Source: Nomia melanderi (lineage: Eukaryota > Arthropoda > Insecta > Hymenoptera > Halictidae). Taken from it: a DNA stretch of 64,000 nucleotides. This document shows positions 54,790 through 64,000 of this stretch, piece after piece. Position numbers and translations under genes: made by a program. The notes beneath the pieces are model-generated. The model saw nothing but the letters and a program-made list of their open reading frames with translations. It was not told the DNA's origin and did not search any database. The stretch covers positions 7,876,451-7,940,450 of the forward strand of contig NC_135012.1 of the NCBI RefSeq assembly GCF_051020985.1, in the 5' to 3' direction. Numbering within the stretch: the stretch's first letter is position 1; each line of letters begins with the position of its first letter.

Positions 54790-57700
54790 CTGGAGAAAAA
54801 GAACGCAAGAATTTAAATATATATAAGCAAATGATACGAAAATAAGATATTAAGAAAGAGTGTTGTTAACGTGATTTCGTTGATATAAGAATTTTTTAGC
54901 AATCAGTACAAATGATGAAGATTTGGTACAAGAGATTAGTATTAATAGTAGTTTAAAAAGATGTATAATATTAAGTACGAAGAGGATAAAATATTAGTAA
55001 GTTCACTAGAAAACTTATTAAAATGTAAGAATAATGAATAAATACGAATACATGTAATATAAATAAAAAAAATGAATAACATTAATTCGCATAATATTAA
55101 CAATAACGTGGAAAGAAATAAAACTTACATCTCTTTCGGCATACATGATAAGAAACTCAAAGAGGAAACATAAGTAATATCCTGAATGAAATCCATGCCA
55201 CAGAGCAAGGAAAAGTAATGTAAAAAATTGACTGTACAACTTTGAGCCCATAAATTTCAGTCTTTTATAAATATATTCAGCAGACCAGTTGTTGGTATTT
55301 ATATTGAAGGACATAATATAATGATTAAAACGATTTGCCGTCTCAAATGTTAACAATTTAACATTTTCACATCCATTCCAAAGAAATTGACCTTTCTCAT
55401 CTTTTCCAGTGTATGTTAAACCAAAGGCTGTACAGACCTAAAATAATAATAATGATGTCGAATAATATTAATTGGATATCTTAAGAGACAAATTAATTAA
55501 TAAAATCGTAATGATTTTGCGGGGTATATTAAAAATCATGTACTGTCTTGTTTTAATAACTCAACATTCCTGAAATTCGCAGTTCGATTTGAATTTTTTT
55601 AATAATATTTTCTAATATTTCATTATATTCTCCTGCTTTGCATAAAATAAAATTCATCTACTATCAAACATTGAGTGATATTTATATATATTTATATATA
55701 AGATATTAAGACATTTATATATAACTTAAATTTCGAAATAATAAACATTAGTTCCTTTATATTCTTTCAACATTCTGTACAAATAGAAATTTATTCAATA
55801 TTATATAAAGCAATATGATGTATTTATAGAGTGTGATACTCACCCCTTCAGAAAATAGCCAGCAACCAATGTATTTATATAGATTTACATGACCCCAGAA
55901 ACCAATTATAAGAAGACGTTTAAGGAAAGACTGTTTCAGAAGTTCTATACTTAGCATATACTCATTTGAAATATATGACGTTCCTAATTGGAAGAGTATC
56001 AAATATACAAATCCCATAAGTATCCGATAAACAGCATGATTGACACAAGCTGGCAATTCTCCTTTTTTTAAAATCTGAAGACATAAAAGAATTAAACATA
56101 TTTACACAACTATGAACCATACCTTTCTAAACATTCTGTGTTTAAAATTCGATATTGATGGTGAATCAGTAAAGAAATACGATACTTATAATTAATCGTA
56201 ACTATATAGAGACATTTTAAAATGTTAAAAACACGAAAATTTCTGCTAGATTGGAGAAAAAACTCTCTGCAGCCTGGCTAAATTTGCTTCACTACTGTCC
56301 TTCTACTCCGTTTTGATAACACTAAGTGATTCCTGTAGAGCTTTATATCCCGCGCACGTAGATAAACTTAATTTTCAAACAGGATTTCACATTTTTAATT
56401 TTCGAAATTTTTTGTGCATTAATATATAATCTGTACAAATCTTTCTTGCAGAAAATGGTTTTACGGACACGCCCAAATGAAATTATATCTATTTATACAA
56501 CACTGTAAACAATTTTTAAGGCGAGCGAGACACATTTCATGAATTTTATCGAATATTTTTCAGTTTACCTTAGAAACTAAGGGTAATATATATAAATAAA
56601 AAAATAAAAAAGTTTAATATTTCCATATCAAATGGTCTTTCGTAGAATTCGTTTCAATATCTTCCAGGAAATTCCTGTTATCAGAAAGGAACACACCAAC
56701 TGTCCATTAGATAAAACTGATAAACGGAATACTAGTAAGAGATTATTGTATCAATATATTCAAAATTTAAAAGCTTTTGCTTGGAATACTATTGGGTTGA
56801 TGCAAAAGTTTTGACGTTTTTCTATAAGAAATAAAAAGAAGAATCCTCAACTGTTCGCTGGCTAAACCAAAACTAAGTAAAAACGAAGAAAGAAGTATCC
56901 TTCATACGCGTTGTAATAATTTGAAAAGAGATGTTATTCGTTTCAAAGAAAACCATTTTTTTGTTAATTACGAATAAAAAAATCTGGAAATATTTTGATC
57001 AACCCAATATCTTAATGCAGGACTTACATCAGCCATGAGTTGTCCATTTACAAAGTCCAAATATCTTTTCATACTAAATTGTGGACCCACGAGAAAGGAA
57101 CCCGGAAAATATGCAAATCCAACTACTTCCAAAAATGTTGGCTGTTCTTTCAAGGCCACTTGTTTCTGCGATGCAGACAGTTTTCCCTGAAATGACAATT
57201 ATTATTTCATTTTCCTTCGTTCGTCATTCATCCTTCTAAACATTATTTTACTTTTTATACCGATTTACTTCGTTACCAACGTACACTTGGCCGTATGAAT
57301 AATCGATCACGTTGCATAATTAATAACAATCGAAAACTTGTAAAATGCTTTGCTAGTTAGAAAATATACCTTAAGTTTTAATGGATTATCTCGTAATAAC
57401 ATATTAAATCATGTTTATGTATAAATGTAAGAAAAAATACAAGTTTGTTTCTTTTTGTTTATCGTTTAACATAGCTAAATATAAGACTTTCTTTTTTAAT
57501 TTTGCTTCTATCTTCCCATTATTCCATTTTCCCTTTAATTACGTTTCTAGTAACGTTGTTAACCCCTTTGAAAACAAGAATTGCTTGACTTTTAAAAACT
57601 CTTTCCATGAAAGATTGTATTGTGCATCGAAATCATAAATAATAGAAAAGAAGAATGTAAATAATTAAATTATTCATTTTCAGTTTTCGATTTTGGATAT

Positions 57701-59562
57701 CAAAGCTTAAAGTCGTCAGTGTTGCCCTGTTTGACTTTAAATGATTAATGTCGTATTCATTAGAAAAACACATAAATCTACTAGCTCCTCGCATTACAGA
57801 ATTATTTAATAACCTGTCCAACACGGACTTTAGAACGGCCAATGGTCATCGTAAGAACGAGTTCATTGCGTGCATGTAATCGGATAAGAAGGGAGATGCA
57901 GCGTAGTCCACTTAATCACTGATCAGTCCTTCATATACCGTTCTTTCGTCAGAGTTATACACGCCTTTGTCGAGTGACATATTCTCAAGTTCGTTTTAAT
58001 TTCTCCTTACCATCGAGATACAACTTTATTGTAATAGAATATTTGCATACAATTAATTTGTATAAAGGAATTATTTCATATTGAATTTCATAAACATTAT
58101 TTGGTAAATATTTATCTAGATTTTGATTATCACAATTAGACGACTGTCTATTTAACAATTGTCTATTTTGAAACTTTCTTTTACTATTTTCACGAACGAA
58201 CATCAATTTGTCTACGAATAATAGAATAAACTGTACAATAAATGTCCGTGAACCTAATGTTAAGAATTATTACAACACCATGTCCGTTGAAAAGTAAGTA
58301 AAAAATTTCACTTTCGAAATGACAAAGTAACCGTATTAATTATATATAACTCTTAAATGCTATATAATATAAAACAACATTTGTAATTCAACTTCAAAAG
58401 TGCTGAAATCGTTAAAAGAAGCTTGACATGCAGGATATTAGTGGTAAGTTTTAGTTAAAACAGTTATTTATCCAAATTTATTGTATAAATGTAATGATCA
58501 ATATTCGTTTGAAGTGTCTCTATTATTTTAAGGCTGATATTTCTTAATTACTTTTACAATTTAGTCTCTGCTAGAACATAAAAGAAAAGAAAACTTTAAT
58601 ATTAGCATCTAAAATCAAAATGAACCACATATGGAGGGTTAACAGTTTAAATATTTGAATACTACAAAGGCCAACTGTATACTTGGTAACTGATATCATT
58701 CATCTAATCAGTTTTTCCCCTATCTCGTTTGAAATAAATTCGAATAAATTCACTAAAGTACATTTTTTAATTCTTAACTTCAAAAATTGTTTTATAATAA
58801 ACTAAAGTGTTATATATTGCTATAGTGTTACGTACTTCAGGTTGTCGGCCGTCCAGTACATTGAACGCTAGACCAATTAACCGCAATGTTAACACACATT
58901 GAGGCATAGTCCACTTTATATCATAATCATGTGTACCTGTTTCGTAATATCCTGGTAACGATGAAAAAAGATATTAGTTTTTTATTTCTGAATTTATTTT
59001 ACAGTAATATTTGTCATCTAGTATCACATACCATGTAAAAGTGATGCATGTATTATAAATTTTACCATTTAAATTGCCATTTATTTATTCTGCTATTTTT
59101 TTTTAAAGTAGTGCAAGTTCATTTTTGGAAAAAAATGAGTTATTGGTCCTCTTACCAAAATAAAATTGAGTTGCCATATAGAAAATTTAGAAATAGAAAC
59201 AGAAATTTACGGATAAAGATAATAAAAGTAGAGTGAACGATAGATATAGTGCCCGAAAAAGCCAATTCATGGCTATTATTAATTCATTTCCGTAACTTCT
59301 ATAATTTTTCAAATAATACACGATCATTCTAAAAGTTTATTTATAAGAGTATTGAGAATAACATTCGTTTAACGCTTAAACTACAAGACCTCTCTAACAA
59401 ATACTGAAAATGTATCTTCGTATTACAATTTTTCCGTACCGTATAGGAGGTAAGACATGTTGAAAACAAATGTAGCCACCACGGACAAAGTAGTGCCACC
59501 GAGGAACTTCAAAATGAGATAAGTAATGCATACTGACGTTGCTGAGTGAATTACATCCAATC
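54517..59562 (-). CDS. nes: Lysophospholipid acyltransferase, LPCAT3/MBOAT5 (nessy) type, 5' end missing
   Basis: Membrane-bound O-acyltransferase of the ER that re-acylates lysophospholipids (Lands cycle). Six exons (59440-59562, 58836-58951, 57028-57186, 55844-56074, 55129-55437, 54517-54789) join with correct phases into about 402 residues. Family blocks in order: YYETGTHDYDIKWTMPQCVL then TLRLIGLAFNVLDG; FLEVVGFAYFPGSFLVGPQF; LYKYIGCWLFSEGVCTAFGL; FNINTNNWSAEYIYKRLKFM with the conserved Asn; ALWHGFHSGYYLCF with the catalytic His; and IFMGYSMTCF near the end. Many membrane segments. The C-terminus KKVD is a KKxx ER-retrieval signal. LPCAT3 has about 490 residues, so roughly 80-100 N-terminal residues (the GYP-containing first spans) are missing. 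Exon 59440 starts with two bases of a split codon, so an upstream exon is required; I could not find it before 64000. Confidence 0.92.
55129..55437 (-). CDS. nes: Acyltransferase exon with the catalytic Asn and His
   Basis: VCTAFGLTYTGKDEKGQFLW, NRFNHYIMSFNINTNNWSAE, RLKFMGSKLYSQFF, LALWHGFHSGYYLCFLFEFL. The NTNxW Asn and the WHGFHSG His correspond to the MBOAT active-site residues. Donor GTAAGT. Confidence 0.95.
55844..56074 (-). CDS. nes: Acyltransferase exon, membrane segments ending SEG
   Basis: ILKKGELPACVNHAVYRILM then hydrophobic spans and FWGHVNLYKYIGCWLFSEG, matching (L/F)YKYxxCWLxxEG. Acceptor CTTCAG, donor GTGAGT. Confidence 0.92.
57028..57186 (-). CDS. nes: Acyltransferase exon with GFAYFPGSFLVGPQFSMKRY
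   Basis: GKLSASQKQVALKEQPTFLE then VVGFAYFPGSFLVGPQFSM. The PS/TLLEVxGFxYFxGxFLVGPQFSM block is diagnostic. Phase 0 at both ends, donor GTAAGT after MAD. Confidence 0.94.
58836..58951 (-). CDS. nes: Acyltransferase exon with DYDIKWTMPQCVLTLRLIGL
   Basis: A 116-nt exon, too short for ORF detection. YDIKWTMPxCVLTLxLIGLA is the best-conserved block of LPCAT3/nessy. Acceptor CCAG, donor GTACGT; phase 0 on exit. Confidence 0.93.
59440..59562 (-). CDS. nes: Acyltransferase exon (first one found)
   Basis: LDVIHSATSVCITYLILKFL then GGTTLSVVATFVFNMSYLLY, a membrane segment pair matching the MBOAT5 N-terminal third. Acceptor TTTTCAG, donor GTACGG. The longer open frame to 59638 is intron. Confidence 0.88.
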
Positions 59563-60189
59563 CTGAAAATATCATTAACATTATTTGTGCAGTTAAAGGA
59601 ACAGGCGTGTGTATGATTTTATAAATAACATTGATCAAAATAGAAAAAGTTAGAGCTCAGGCACTATTAACATTATATTTCTTCTGAAAAACTGAAAGTT
59701 AAAGGACGGCAAACATAGATTGGAACGTTTCTAAAAATTCATATTACTGACAAGAATATTGTAAAAGGAGCGTCATTTTAAAAATTGAACTGTTGCTCGA
59801 ATCTACTTTACAAGTCATTTTTAAAGTGCTGTAGTATATTTTGTGACTACCAACCAAGAACCATTAGATTTCAGATCAAAATTTCTATTAATATAATTCG
59901 AGCATAAAAAGAAGATGAGAAACAAATAATTTATACTAACATTTGAAATTCAGATTCTACGTTTCAGTTATTAATCATTCTTGAATAATATACCGGAAAA
60001 TGTACTTCATTTCAAAAAGTTATCTGTAAACAGTTATCCATTTAAAATAGTTTTATCTATTTTCTTAGAAGTTTCTAAGTATAGCAATGAAGTATCTTTT
60101 TGCGACTTATTAATCATGCGAGCGACGCGATTACGATTTCGCTTAAGAAAATGAGAGCCTAACAATTTTTCCTTTTAAATAACAATCCC

Positions 60190-60573
60190 TTAAAACTGCT
60201 GCAGTTTTGCATGGTTCGTGAAACAAGTAATATTATCGTAATCTAACATGTAGCATTGATAATCATTTTTCATTAGTTTAAATAATTGAAGTACCACTAT
60301 GCCAATAATAATGCCAATAATAATGAGTCTATATAAAGATGTCAAGTATCCTTTACCCATACACTGCATTTAAGAAAAAGCAAATTACACAAGTCGAGGA
60401 AAAAAAAATCATGAAAAACTATTACTGTCAAGTTATTCAAAATATTAGAATTAAAAAAAAACTTCTTTAATGCCTTATACAATACTTCAATAAAAACAAA
60501 CAGGTTCGATTGAGTACAATTATCTTACCCAACTTTCCAAGTAGACTTGCAATGTCATTCTCATATTTAGCAT
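60190..60573 (-). CDS. Candidate small membrane protein, 2 exons, 72 residues, unrecognised
   Basis: Exon 1, 60529-60573, reads MLNMRMTLQVYLESW before donor GTAAGA. A 165-bp intron with a long T/C-rich acceptor tract ends in GCAG. Exon 2, 60190-60363, reads CMGKGYLTSLYRL, then the membrane segment LIIIGIIIGIVVLQLF (residues about 28-43), then KLMKNDYQCYMLDYDNITCF and a short tail to TAA at 60190-60192. Phase 0 at the junction. Basic residues flank the membrane segment; two Cys (52, 62) and an N-I-T sequon lie after it, as in small type II membrane proteins or the anchor of a Golgi enzyme. I do not recognise the family. It lies upstream of, and on the same strand as, the acyltransferase, possibly inside its first intron. 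It could also be a chance frame. Confidence 0.4.
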
Positions 60574-61154
60574 TCGTTAAATAATATTAGCTATAAATAT
60601 TACCTATACACATAAAACTAAGTGACGTGACGTAATATTCCTTTATTAATTGTTTCTAGTTCTACGAACAATTATAAAAGATGACAGTGACATGACTTAT
60701 TTGTTTTTCATTATAATTAACTAGATGATAATCTATGAACTAATAAGTGGATGACAGCATGATCAATGGAAATTTTAATATTATATCTACAAACGTCATC
60801 ATTTGTTGCAAACGAAAGGAATAAATAGATATTTTACATGACACACATTAGCCAATCATGTTTAACCCTTTAACCGCTGAAAAATATGAAATCGATCAAA
60901 TAATGGGTCGGACTGTACGAGTACGTGAAATAGTGTGGGCATAAACTCTTGTGACCTCGGTGGTTTATCGGTAACAGAATCTATTGGAATACCGGCTTTT
61001 AAAATTGCATATCTTTTACACTGTATACGAACATCTTAGAGATATCGCGATAGAAAACTACGAGGCACTATCTTTATTTGTTGGGGTGTCGTGTCAGAAA
61101 GGATAACTTTTTCGCGAACGTATACACTACTTATCCTTTCAGAAATTACATGGT

Positions 61155-61357
61155 ACGTAGGTTGTTGTAAGATATACGAAAAGTCACAAATAAGTTTGAA
61201 CTAATAGTTTCATTGTTTTCCAAACTATTCTCCTTCGACATTAGTACATTTTCATTTGTATTGTGTCGGCACTTTTTAACCTTAACAATGTAAAGCTTTA
61301 CGAAAAAGATATAAATTCTCGTGTTGAATGATTTCCGAAACTTTTGCAGCAACCTAT
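61155..61357. mobile_element. Mariner-like ~200-bp MITE, copy 3
   Basis: Left end GTAGGTTGTTGTAAGATATACG, right end CGAAACTTTTGCAGCAACCTA, inverted copies. The interior TAAGTTTGAACTAATAGTTT and GTAAAGCTTTACGAAAA match copy 1. Non-coding. Confidence 0.75.
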
Positions 61358-63097
61358 GTATCGCGTAAGTGCAGATGCTGATACCTCTTCCAGTCCCTTT
61401 ATTTTCTCTTCTATTTGATTACAATTTGTTCAATTTTCTATCATTAAAGATAGTTGCAAAAAATATCAACGAATTAAGATTACATCTGTAACGGAGAAAG
61501 AAGAATCTGAAAGAATTAAAATAAACTGGGAATTATGCGCCATCCTTGACGGGTTAACACTTTATTGAGAAGAATATACACGTTTTGTCAACAATTTATC
61601 ATTTTAATCGACAGTGAATGGGTTAGGAGAAACGAAGAATCAATGAATTACGAAAATTGTATAGTACTTTTTGATTTGATTTTACATATAGAATCACTTT
61701 CGTTGCAACTATAACGTATCTTACGAGATATATTATGCATGTAGTTTCTAGGGTACGTTCCAATGTTTGCAGAGCGTGTATTTGTATAAATCGTTTATTT
61801 TGAACATGATTTATGTAAGAATTGTAATAACTACCTACACACATTACAGTGATTTCCTAATTAATGCTGCTTATTACGTAAGTACTTACAAAAGCGTCAC
61901 TTCAATAAGACATTTCCAAAGCGAGTTACAGAATACAAGATTTAGGAAAATAACAGCGTATTGTGCAGAAATTATACTGTGCCTAAAGTTTGCCATTATT
62001 TAACGATAAAAAAAGATTCACAAGAGTAGGAAAATAATATAAAAATTGCACGAAAGAACGATTGTTACGACATTTTCGCGATTTTGATTATTACAGAACA
62101 GTGGTGTAATAATCTTGAAAAAAGGTTTTGTTACTTATTGATCCACGTGTGAATGAAAAAATTGTAATCTCATCAAGTAAATGTTTCTTTGACCTTATAC
62201 ATTTAGTTTCCAAGAAACGATTGGAAGCAATAGTATTGGCCAACTTCTGTTGTCTAAAAATTATCAAAGCTAACTTCACTGATATCGGTCTGTTACGTGT
62301 TTCGGGATACAGATAATAATGTAATTCTCATTCCTCCTATTTAAATGTACAAAGAAAACAATTTCTTTTGAAATTTATTACATATCTTATCTTTGAAAAA
62401 TCAATTACACGTGTTGATAAAAATGAGTTGCAAATTACAGTGCATAAAATTTCATGCAGATGTCATGCCGATTTTATTACCAAATGATATACTTTTGGAA
62501 TAAAGTGACAAAAACTTTTACTACTTAAAGTCACACAATTTTATTTTTTCAATACTGTAAATAATACAATGCTACATTTAAAATAAAAATGTAATCTTCC
62601 GTTATTATGTAATACCGCAATGAAGAATTCTCAAATAATTTATAGTCTTTACTATATTGATTCATGTTAAATACTCGTTAAATAAATATATATTACTGTA
62701 TCTGTCATTATAATTATTATAGTGATAATAAAATGCAAGACTAAGCACTATTCATTTTCAATGGTAATATTCAGAGGTTGACTGTAAGATGATATAATAC
62801 TACGTAAGTACATATCTAGGAAAGCAATATCGCCAATTTTTAAAAAGAGAATTATCTTTGTGCAGCTACTTTTAGTAGTAAAACTTCATTTGATTTTTAT
62901 CACTTTAAATAGAATTTCAATTTCACGCTGAAAAATACTGTACAAAATTATAGAAAAACAAAATTGCAATATTTCATGGTATATGTTCAGTACAACTTAA
63001 GTATAGTTGAGTACTTTTGTATCTAAAATTCGTCAAAAAACTGAAACACTACAAGTGCGAAAAGCAAATATAATTTCTACAACCAAAATACGATTAC

Positions 63098-63159
63098 CTT
63101 TATAATAGATGAAGGTATCGATGAAATTTGTTGTATTTGATTTGGTCCTCAGCCAATAT
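63098..63159 (-). other. Orphan exon candidate (YWLRTKSNTTNFIDTFIYYK)
   Basis: A 62-nt stretch bounded by an acceptor (TTTCTACAG after a T-rich tract) and a donor (AAAG/GTAATC). It is open in one frame with one base over at each end. No partner exon was found and the peptide is not recognised; weak evidence only. Confidence 0.2.
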
Positions 63160-64000
63160 CTGTAGAAATGTAATTCTCAACTAAAAAATGTACTAAAAAG
63201 TTGTCTACTAAAAAAGTATATTTATAAAAATAATAGGTCCTCTAACTGCACTAATCAACTGTTCCCTATTTCAACGAAAGGATTTACTTTCTTTTCTTAA
63301 TATATTATTTTGAATTTTTATAAAGTGACACCCCTGTAAGTAAATACCCAAAAGAATGTAATAATATTAGTAAAGAAAACAAAATATCGAAGTTAAGAAG
63401 CCTCATTTACGAAAATGGCTTAATTATTTCGCCATTTTAAAACACAATAAAAAACTATTTATGTAAATGTTAGTTCACGAAAATTTTATAAAATAATTGT
63501 AATAAAGTTATACAATGTTCCAAACGAAAATGGAAATAATAATAAAACTAATGTCGAAAAACAATTTACATAACAAATACTATCACCCATTCTTTAAAGC
63601 AAAAAATTAATATTGCTTTCGCTGAAATGAAATAAAATTAAAGTTGAATTTGATTCAAAATCTTATACACATATTAACATTGTTTTCAATTTAGGCGCGG
63701 AAACTAATTATATACATACAGTATTACATTAGTATATATGTACCTTTAAATTTAATAAAATTTAATTGAAAGTAAATATTTATGACCAGAATAAGATAAA
63801 TTGAAAAATATCCTCAAAAATTGGTATATTTCGGGTACCGGTTTGCCTTTGAATATTGTTTAAATATGCTTAAATGTTGATGATGATATTAAAATATACA
63901 TCATTGTATTTAAGGAGGATCATAGAATAATACTGTGTAAGAAAAATTTGAGAAATTTTCAGTATTAAGACACAGAAATGTCGAAAGGTGAAAATTTGAA

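Larger units (their letters stand above)
59563..64000. other. Upstream part of the acyltransferase gene or intergenic DNA
   Basis: The acyltransferase N-terminal exon should lie on the minus strand here or beyond the window; I searched for a GYP(L/F)A-type block and found none. The stretch contains the two-exon candidate small gene (60190-60573), a mariner-like element (61155-61357) and a weak orphan exon candidate (63098-63159). A lone TTAACCCTTTAACCGCTG at about 60863 may be an element end. The rest is AT-rich with nothing recognised. Confidence 0.55.

Noticed and set aside
62740..62880. Minus-strand frame reading LFLKIGDIAFLDMYLRSIIS
   Set aside because: About 46 codons with no start codon and no splice partner; unrecognised and within chance expectation.

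Overview
The window looks like nuclear DNA from an insect, most likely a hymenopteran (bee-like). It is very AT-rich with a few isolated GC-rich patches, genes are split by many short introns with GT/AG borders, it carries a Tweedle-type cuticular protein gene, and non-coding DNA is full of short TTAA-flanked inverted-repeat elements. The species assignment is inference; the gene identities are firmer.

Region 1 (1-29757, minus strand) is the 5' half of an axonemal outer-arm dynein heavy chain of the beta type (vertebrate DNAH9/11/17 clade; Drosophila Dhc93AB/kl-5 relatives). Thirty-five coding exons could be joined by hand with matching intron phases, from the ATG at 29757 to the middle of the AAA2 module at 445. 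They give about 2340 residues: tail, linker, AAA1 with its Walker A and B, and AAA2 with its Walker A and B. The rest of the motor (about half the protein) lies left of the window. A short acidic, glutamate-rich segment in the tail (exons 14-15) is a striking insertion. The introns hold several families of miniature inverted-repeat elements and a 41-bp minisatellite.

Region 2 (29758-43110) is a 13-kb stretch in which no gene is recognised. It holds a 12-bp tandem array just upstream of the dynein start, GC-rich patches (30.5-30.8, 38.7-39.65 and 40.15-40.38 kb), mobile-element remnants and many small uninformative ORFs.

Region 3 (43111-53173, plus strand) is a complete Tweedle (DUF243) cuticular protein gene. 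It has a TATA box, a 15-nt first coding exon, an 8.4-kb first intron, the domain exon, a short intron filled with a 10-bp tandem repeat, a C-terminal exon and a poly(A) signal. The signal peptide only becomes whole when exons 1 and 2 are joined.

Region 4 (54066-59562 and beyond, minus strand) is an MBOAT phospholipid acyltransferase of the LPCAT3/MBOAT5 (Drosophila nessy) type. Six exons give about 402 residues with an ER-retrieval KKxx end. The N-terminal exon was not found and may lie past 64000. Upstream, on the same strand, a two-exon candidate small gene (60190-60573) encodes a 72-residue single-span membrane protein that is not recognised.

The three recognised genes have no obvious functional link (ciliary or sperm motility, cuticle, phospholipid remodelling). 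No CRISPR, rRNA or tRNA gene was seen.
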